Assembly: GCA_016743945.1 (NCBI GenBank)
Contig: JADGFI010000008.1
Span: 1 to 64,000, forward strand
From: Desulfobacteraceae bacterium
GTDB lineage: Bacteria; Desulfobacterota; Desulfobacteria; Desulfobacterales; Desulfobacteraceae
Direction of reading: 5' to 3'
DNA length: 64,000 nucleotides
Within the stretch, counting starts at the first letter, position 1; each line of letters begins with the position of its first letter. The translations under genes were made by a program, and so were the position numbers. Below, in pieces: positions 60,972 through 64,000 of the stretch. The notes below the pieces were generated by a model that did no database searches, had not been told where the DNA came from, and saw only the letters and a list, made by a program, of their open reading frames with translations.

Positions 60972-62138
60972 AGGGAATTTAACAATAAAGACCAGGCACA
61001 AGAAGGGGATAAACGCGGAATAAAAAAGAATCGTCTCAAGGCCATAGATGTCTGCCAGTTTTCCAACGATGGGGGTGAAAATGCCGCCAAGTCCGTAGGC
61101 AAGCCCCATCATCAGGCTGGAAATCATGGCCCGGGATTTCGGGGCCAGCTTCTGGGCCATGGCAACCCCCAGGGGCAGGGAAGCCAACACGGTAAATCCT
61201 GCCAGAAAGGAGGTGAAATAAATCCAGGGTCCCGGTAGGAACAGGTATAATAAAAGGGTGGGGGGCATCAATATAAACGAGAGAAAAAAGATTTTTTTAA
61301 AGCCGGTTCGGTCTGCCATATAGCCGGTTAGTAGGCCGCTTAGAGTGCCTCCCATGATAAAAAGAGAGAAAACCAGCCCCACCGAAGTCAGGTCATGGCC
61401 TTTGTTTGTCAAAAAAATGGGCATAAAGGTCATAAAGGTTTGTCCGGTGATTGCCCGCAACACCATAACCCCCCAGATCAGAAGAATGGGCTTGTAAACT
61501 TTTCCCAGGCTTTCTTTCATGGAACCCAAAAACCCGAGATGGGAGAGGTTTTCTGAAACCGGTTTCGGCAGATATTTAAAACAGAATATACACGCCACAA
61601 GGCCTATCGTAAGGGTATATGGCATGGCTTCCAGACCGTATTTCGCCACATACCAGGTAATAAAGACAGGCCCCAGGGCAAAGGAAAGAGTACCACCGGT
61701 GTTAAATATGGACAGACAGAATCCAGTCCTGTTACCTGAATACAAGGGCACCATACCGGTTGTTGCGGGGTGGAACATGGAGGATCCAAGGGACCCCAGG
61801 CAGAGTGCCAGGAGCAACAAGGTAAAATTCGGGGCCAGGCCGGAAAAGGGGATGCAAAAGAAGGCAAGAGACACGCCGATAATTATAAATTTTCTGGTTT
61901 CGTGGCGGTCGGACATATATCCCACAACGGGCTGGACAATAAATGCCAGAAACCTGACAAGGCCTGTGATAAGACCCACCTGGGCAAGTGTCAGCCCAAG
62001 TTTTTCCACAAACGCCGGCAGGAGCGGTGTGAAAAATGAGGAATAAAAATCACCGATAAAGTGAACCAGGGCCAGAACAAAAATGATCTTGTAATTCACT
62101 TTGCCGATGGAGGTGTCTTGCGCAGTTGCTATTGTCAT
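60960..62138 (-). CDS. MFS exporter, fosmidomycin-resistance (Fsr) type
   Basis: Twelve hydrophobic segments in 392 residues. The MFS loop GYMSDRHETRK lies between helices 2 and 3, and ALCLGSLGSSMFHPATTGMVP is characteristic of Fsr-like members. Relatives export fosmidomycin and other compounds, but the natural substrate is unknown. The gene is monocistronic or downstream of the UPF0210 gene (22-base gap). Confidence 0.85.
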   Translation of the reverse strand: MTIATAQDTSIGKVNYKIIFVLALVHFIGDFYSSFFTPLLPAFVEKLGLTLAQVGLITGLVRFLAFIVQPVVGYMSDRHETRKFIIIGVSLAFFCIPFSGLAPNFTLLLLALCLGSLGSSMFHPATTGMVPLYSGNRTGFCLSIFNTGGTLSFALGPVFITWYVAKYGLEAMPYTLTIGLVACIFCFKYLPKPVSENLSHLGFLGSMKESLGKVYKPILLIWGVMVLRAITGQTFMTFMPIFLTNKGHDLTSVGLVFSLFIMGGTLSGLLTGYMADRTGFKKIFFLSFILMPPTLLLYLFLPGPWIYFTSFLAGFTVLASLPLGVAMAQKLAPKSRAMISSLMMGLAYGLGGIFTPIVGKLADIYGLETILFYSAFIPFLCLVFIVKFPDVD

Positions 62139-62160
62139 GGCGGTTCCGGTTGATGAATTC

Positions 62161-63531
62161 TTAATTTTTCAGGCTGTGGATGGGGGCTGGAATCCGGCCG
62201 CCAAAGGTGACAAAGGAATCAGACAGATCTGAATGGGGAACCGCCATGATCCTGGCTTCACCCAGAAGACCCCCAAAATACACCTTGTCTCCGGCTTTTT
62301 TCCCGGGAACAGGAATCAGGCGGGTGGCAGTGGTTTTCGCATTGATCATCCCAATGGCCATTTCATCGGCAATAATACCGGCCAGACATTCCTCGGTAAT
62401 ATCCCCGGGAATGGGCACCATATCAAGTCCCACGGAGCAGACACAGGTCATGGCCTCCAATTTTTCAATGGTCAGATATCCCTTGTGAGCGGCCTCGGCA
62501 ATATTCAAGTCCTCACTCACCGGTATAAATGCCCCGGAAAGTCCGCCCACATGGGAGCTTGCAAAGGCACCGCCTTTTTTAACGGCATCATTTAGCATGG
62601 CAAGGGCAGCTGTCGATCCGGGAACCCCGATATGGGTGAGCCCCAGGGCCTGGAATATTTCTCCGATGCTGTCACCCACGGTTGGCGTGGGGGCCAGGGA
62701 CAGGTCCACCACACCGAACTTGATCCCCAGGTTCTGGGCAACCTCCCGGCCGATGAGTTCCCCTACACGGGTGACCTTGCAAGCGGTTCGTTTTATGATT
62801 TCCGCAATTTGGCCAAGACTTAAGACTTTGTCTTTCAGGTTTCTTTCGATGGCCTGTTTGATAACGCCGGGGCCTGAGACCCCTACATTAATGACGGCAT
62901 CGGCAACCCCTACTCCCAAATACGCCCCGGCCATAAAGGGCATGTCTTCGGGAATATTGGCAAAAACACATAGTTTGGCACTGGCAAGTCCGTCGTCGTC
63001 GGCTGTCAGGGCAGCGGCTTCCTTAATGGCACGGGCCATTAAAAGGACGGCATCCATGTTAATGCCGGCTTTGGTAGTGGCCACATTCACAGAGGCGCAG
63101 ACCCGCTGGGTTTGAGCCAGGGCCCGGGGAAGGGCGGCAATAAGGGCTTTATCGCCATTGGCCATGCCTTTTTCAACCAGGGCTGAAAACCCGCCGATAA
63201 AGTCAATGTTAACCTCTTTGGCAATGTCATTGAGTTCATGGGCGATTTCAACCATCTGGTCTGAAGAAAAGGGTGCTCCCACAAGGGCAATGGGGCTGAT
63301 GGAGATGCGTTTGTTCACCACGGTGATGCCATATTTTTCTCCCACAGCATCACAGACCGTTACCAGGTCTTTGGCATGGGAGATAATTTTGTTTCTTATT
63401 CTTTCCTTGAAGACCGAAAGATCGTGACTGACACAGTCAAAGAGGTTGATTCCCATGGTGACCGCCCGGACATCCAGGTTTTCATTTTTCACCATTTCAA
63501 TGGTGGACATTATTTCATAATCATCAAACAT
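62161..63531 (-). CDS. UPF0210/PFL-family protein (DUF711)
   Basis: The 456-residue protein matches the DUF711/UPF0210 family along its whole length: VRAVTMGINLFDCVSHD, ISISPIALVGAPFSSDQMVEIAHELNDIAKEVNIDFIGGFSALVEKG, and the C-terminal VGLDMVPIPGDITEECLAGIIADEMAIG. The name PFL refers to structural similarity to pyruvate formate-lyase; no glycyl-radical motif is evident. Function unknown, widely conserved. It lies 42 bases after an ACT-domain gene, the usual partner. Confidence 0.9.
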   Translation of the reverse strand: MFDDYEIMSTIEMVKNENLDVRAVTMGINLFDCVSHDLSVFKERIRNKIISHAKDLVTVCDAVGEKYGITVVNKRISISPIALVGAPFSSDQMVEIAHELNDIAKEVNIDFIGGFSALVEKGMANGDKALIAALPRALAQTQRVCASVNVATTKAGINMDAVLLMARAIKEAAALTADDDGLASAKLCVFANIPEDMPFMAGAYLGVGVADAVINVGVSGPGVIKQAIERNLKDKVLSLGQIAEIIKRTACKVTRVGELIGREVAQNLGIKFGVVDLSLAPTPTVGDSIGEIFQALGLTHIGVPGSTAALAMLNDAVKKGGAFASSHVGGLSGAFIPVSEDLNIAEAAHKGYLTIEKLEAMTCVCSVGLDMVPIPGDITEECLAGIIADEMAIGMINAKTTATRLIPVPGKKAGDKVYFGGLLGEARIMAVPHSDLSDSFVTFGGRIPAPIHSLKN

Positions 63532-63558
63532 GGTTTTTCCTGTTATATTTTACAATTA

Positions 63559-63596
63559 ATTTTATTGATGGCGTCATATTTTATTAATGGCATCAA
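63559..63596. repeat. 19-bp tandem duplication at the ACT-gene stop
   Basis: 63559-63577 and 63578-63596 match at 16 of 19 positions. The second copy encodes the last residues of the ACT protein; the first includes its stop codon and the non-coding continuation. Confidence 0.7.
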
Positions 63597-64000
63597 AGAT
63601 ATTTTTATGCTGGATTCTGATATCCAAATTCAGTTCACAGGCTTTTTCTCTAAGGGCCTTGAACATGGCAGGTGCATCCACATCGGGTGATATGCTTACC
63701 TGGTAGGACATGACATTGGCATTGGGGTCGCTGCCCCCCTTGAACACTGCTTTTAGATTGATAATATTAGCGTTAAAATCGGCAACAATACCGGAAAACC
63801 TGGCCACAAGCCCTTTTTGATCGGGACCTATGGTGGTGATCAAAAAAATCTCTGACGGACCCTCTTCTTGTATGTTGCCGTTTTTCCCAAGGGGATTGAC
63901 ATGGATTGTCAGGCCCGAGTCACCGATTTTTTCAAGAAAGGCTAGCTGAAGTTGATTTCGGGTTCGCTCCGGCGGTTTTTCAACAAAGAAAAATCCGGCA
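63574..64000 (-). CDS. ACT-domain regulatory protein, partial (5' end outside the window)
   Basis: The visible C-terminal 142 residues contain the end of one ACT-like unit and a full ACT domain beginning EIFLITTIGPDQKGLVARFSGIVADFNANIINLK. The reading frame is open to the window edge, so the start lies beyond 64000; the TTG at 63843 sits inside the domain and is not the start. Such GcvR-like double-ACT proteins commonly precede UPF0210 genes and may sense an amino acid for that partner. Confidence 0.85.
   Translation of the reverse strand, partial: AGFFFVEKPPERTRNQLQLAFLEKIGDSGLTIHVNPLGKNGNIQEEGPSEIFLITTIGPDQKGLVARFSGIVADFNANIINLKAVFKGGSDPNANVMSYQVSISPDVDAPAMFKALREKACELNLDIRIQHKNIFDAINKI

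Noticed and set aside
1-64000. CRISPR array, tRNA, rRNA, IS element or prophage
   Set aside because: No regularly spaced repeats with unique spacers, no cloverleaf-like segment, no transposase or phage structural gene was seen on either strand.

Overview
The window is 64 kb of a moderately AT-leaning Gram-negative chromosome. It is dense in housekeeping genes and has no rRNA, tRNA, CRISPR array, insertion sequence or prophage that I could find. I infer a sulfate-reducing-type deltaproteobacterium (Desulfobacterota, probably Desulfobacteraceae). The reasons are a PxxKW cysteine-rich small protein, a DHH-CBS-poly(A)-polymerase fusion, a single LolC-type permease, LpxI in the lipid A cluster, a plant-like DapB, and several radical-SAM and ParB-like proteins. 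This assignment rests on gene content only.

Layout. 0.1-3.8 kb: a small membrane protein and a receptor diguanylate cyclase with two periplasmic binding domains, two PAS domains and GGDEF. 4.1-10.6 kb (minus): a compact operon plsB, a MurU-like/AmgK-like fusion, dapB, DUF1232-DnaJ and an alpha/beta hydrolase. 10.9-13.1 kb: a two-helix membrane protein facing RNase H and a NamZ-type (DUF1343) muramidase. 13.2-18 kb (plus): hisC, cmk, rpsA, sppA. 18.5-21.4 kb (minus): a Sua5/YciO-family gene, pfkA and a polysaccharide deacetylase. 21.6-26.9 kb (plus): a frameshifted membrane gene, a lipase-like hydrolase, the PxxKW protein, an aminotransferase and a ClC channel. 27-28.2 kb (minus): marR-truA. 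28.4-30.3 kb (plus): argJ and an RluB-type synthase. 30.4-34.1 kb (minus): trpS and the tRNA nucleotidyltransferase fusion. 34.3-36.8 kb (plus): pilC and a PilS-like kinase. 36.9-47.6 kb (plus): an envelope-biogenesis run lysS-lolC-lolD-bamA-skp-lpxD-lpxA-lpxI-lpxB. 47.7 kb: a CNNM/CorC-type transporter. 49-54.2 kb (plus): pheA-aroE-aroA-aroK-aroC behind a promoter and a Phe-rich attenuator. 54.2-56 kb (minus): a small helical protein and a TolC-type protein. 56.3-59.2 kb (plus): purC, a ParB-like protein and an SPL-like radical SAM protein. 59.2-64 kb (minus): a B12-binding radical SAM protein, an Fsr-like MFS exporter, a UPF0210/PFL protein and an ACT-domain regulator cut by the window edge.

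How the genes work together. The 37-47.6 kb run makes and installs the outer membrane: Lol export, Bam assembly, Skp chaperone and lipid A synthesis. The MurU/AmgK fusion and the NamZ protein suggest peptidoglycan sugar recycling. The pheA-aro operon covers the late shikimate pathway and phenylalanine branch.

Most notable signals: (1) an apparently complete four-segment transcription attenuator with an 18-codon leader containing four consecutive Phe codons upstream of pheA; (2) a 45-bp, 42/45-identical duplication shared by the 3' end of sppA and, antisense, the 3' end of the Sua5-family gene; (3) a recurrent pattern of 12-19 bp tandem duplications at gene boundaries, including one that duplicates the bamA translation start region; (4) a translationally coupled ParB-like/SPL-like pair.
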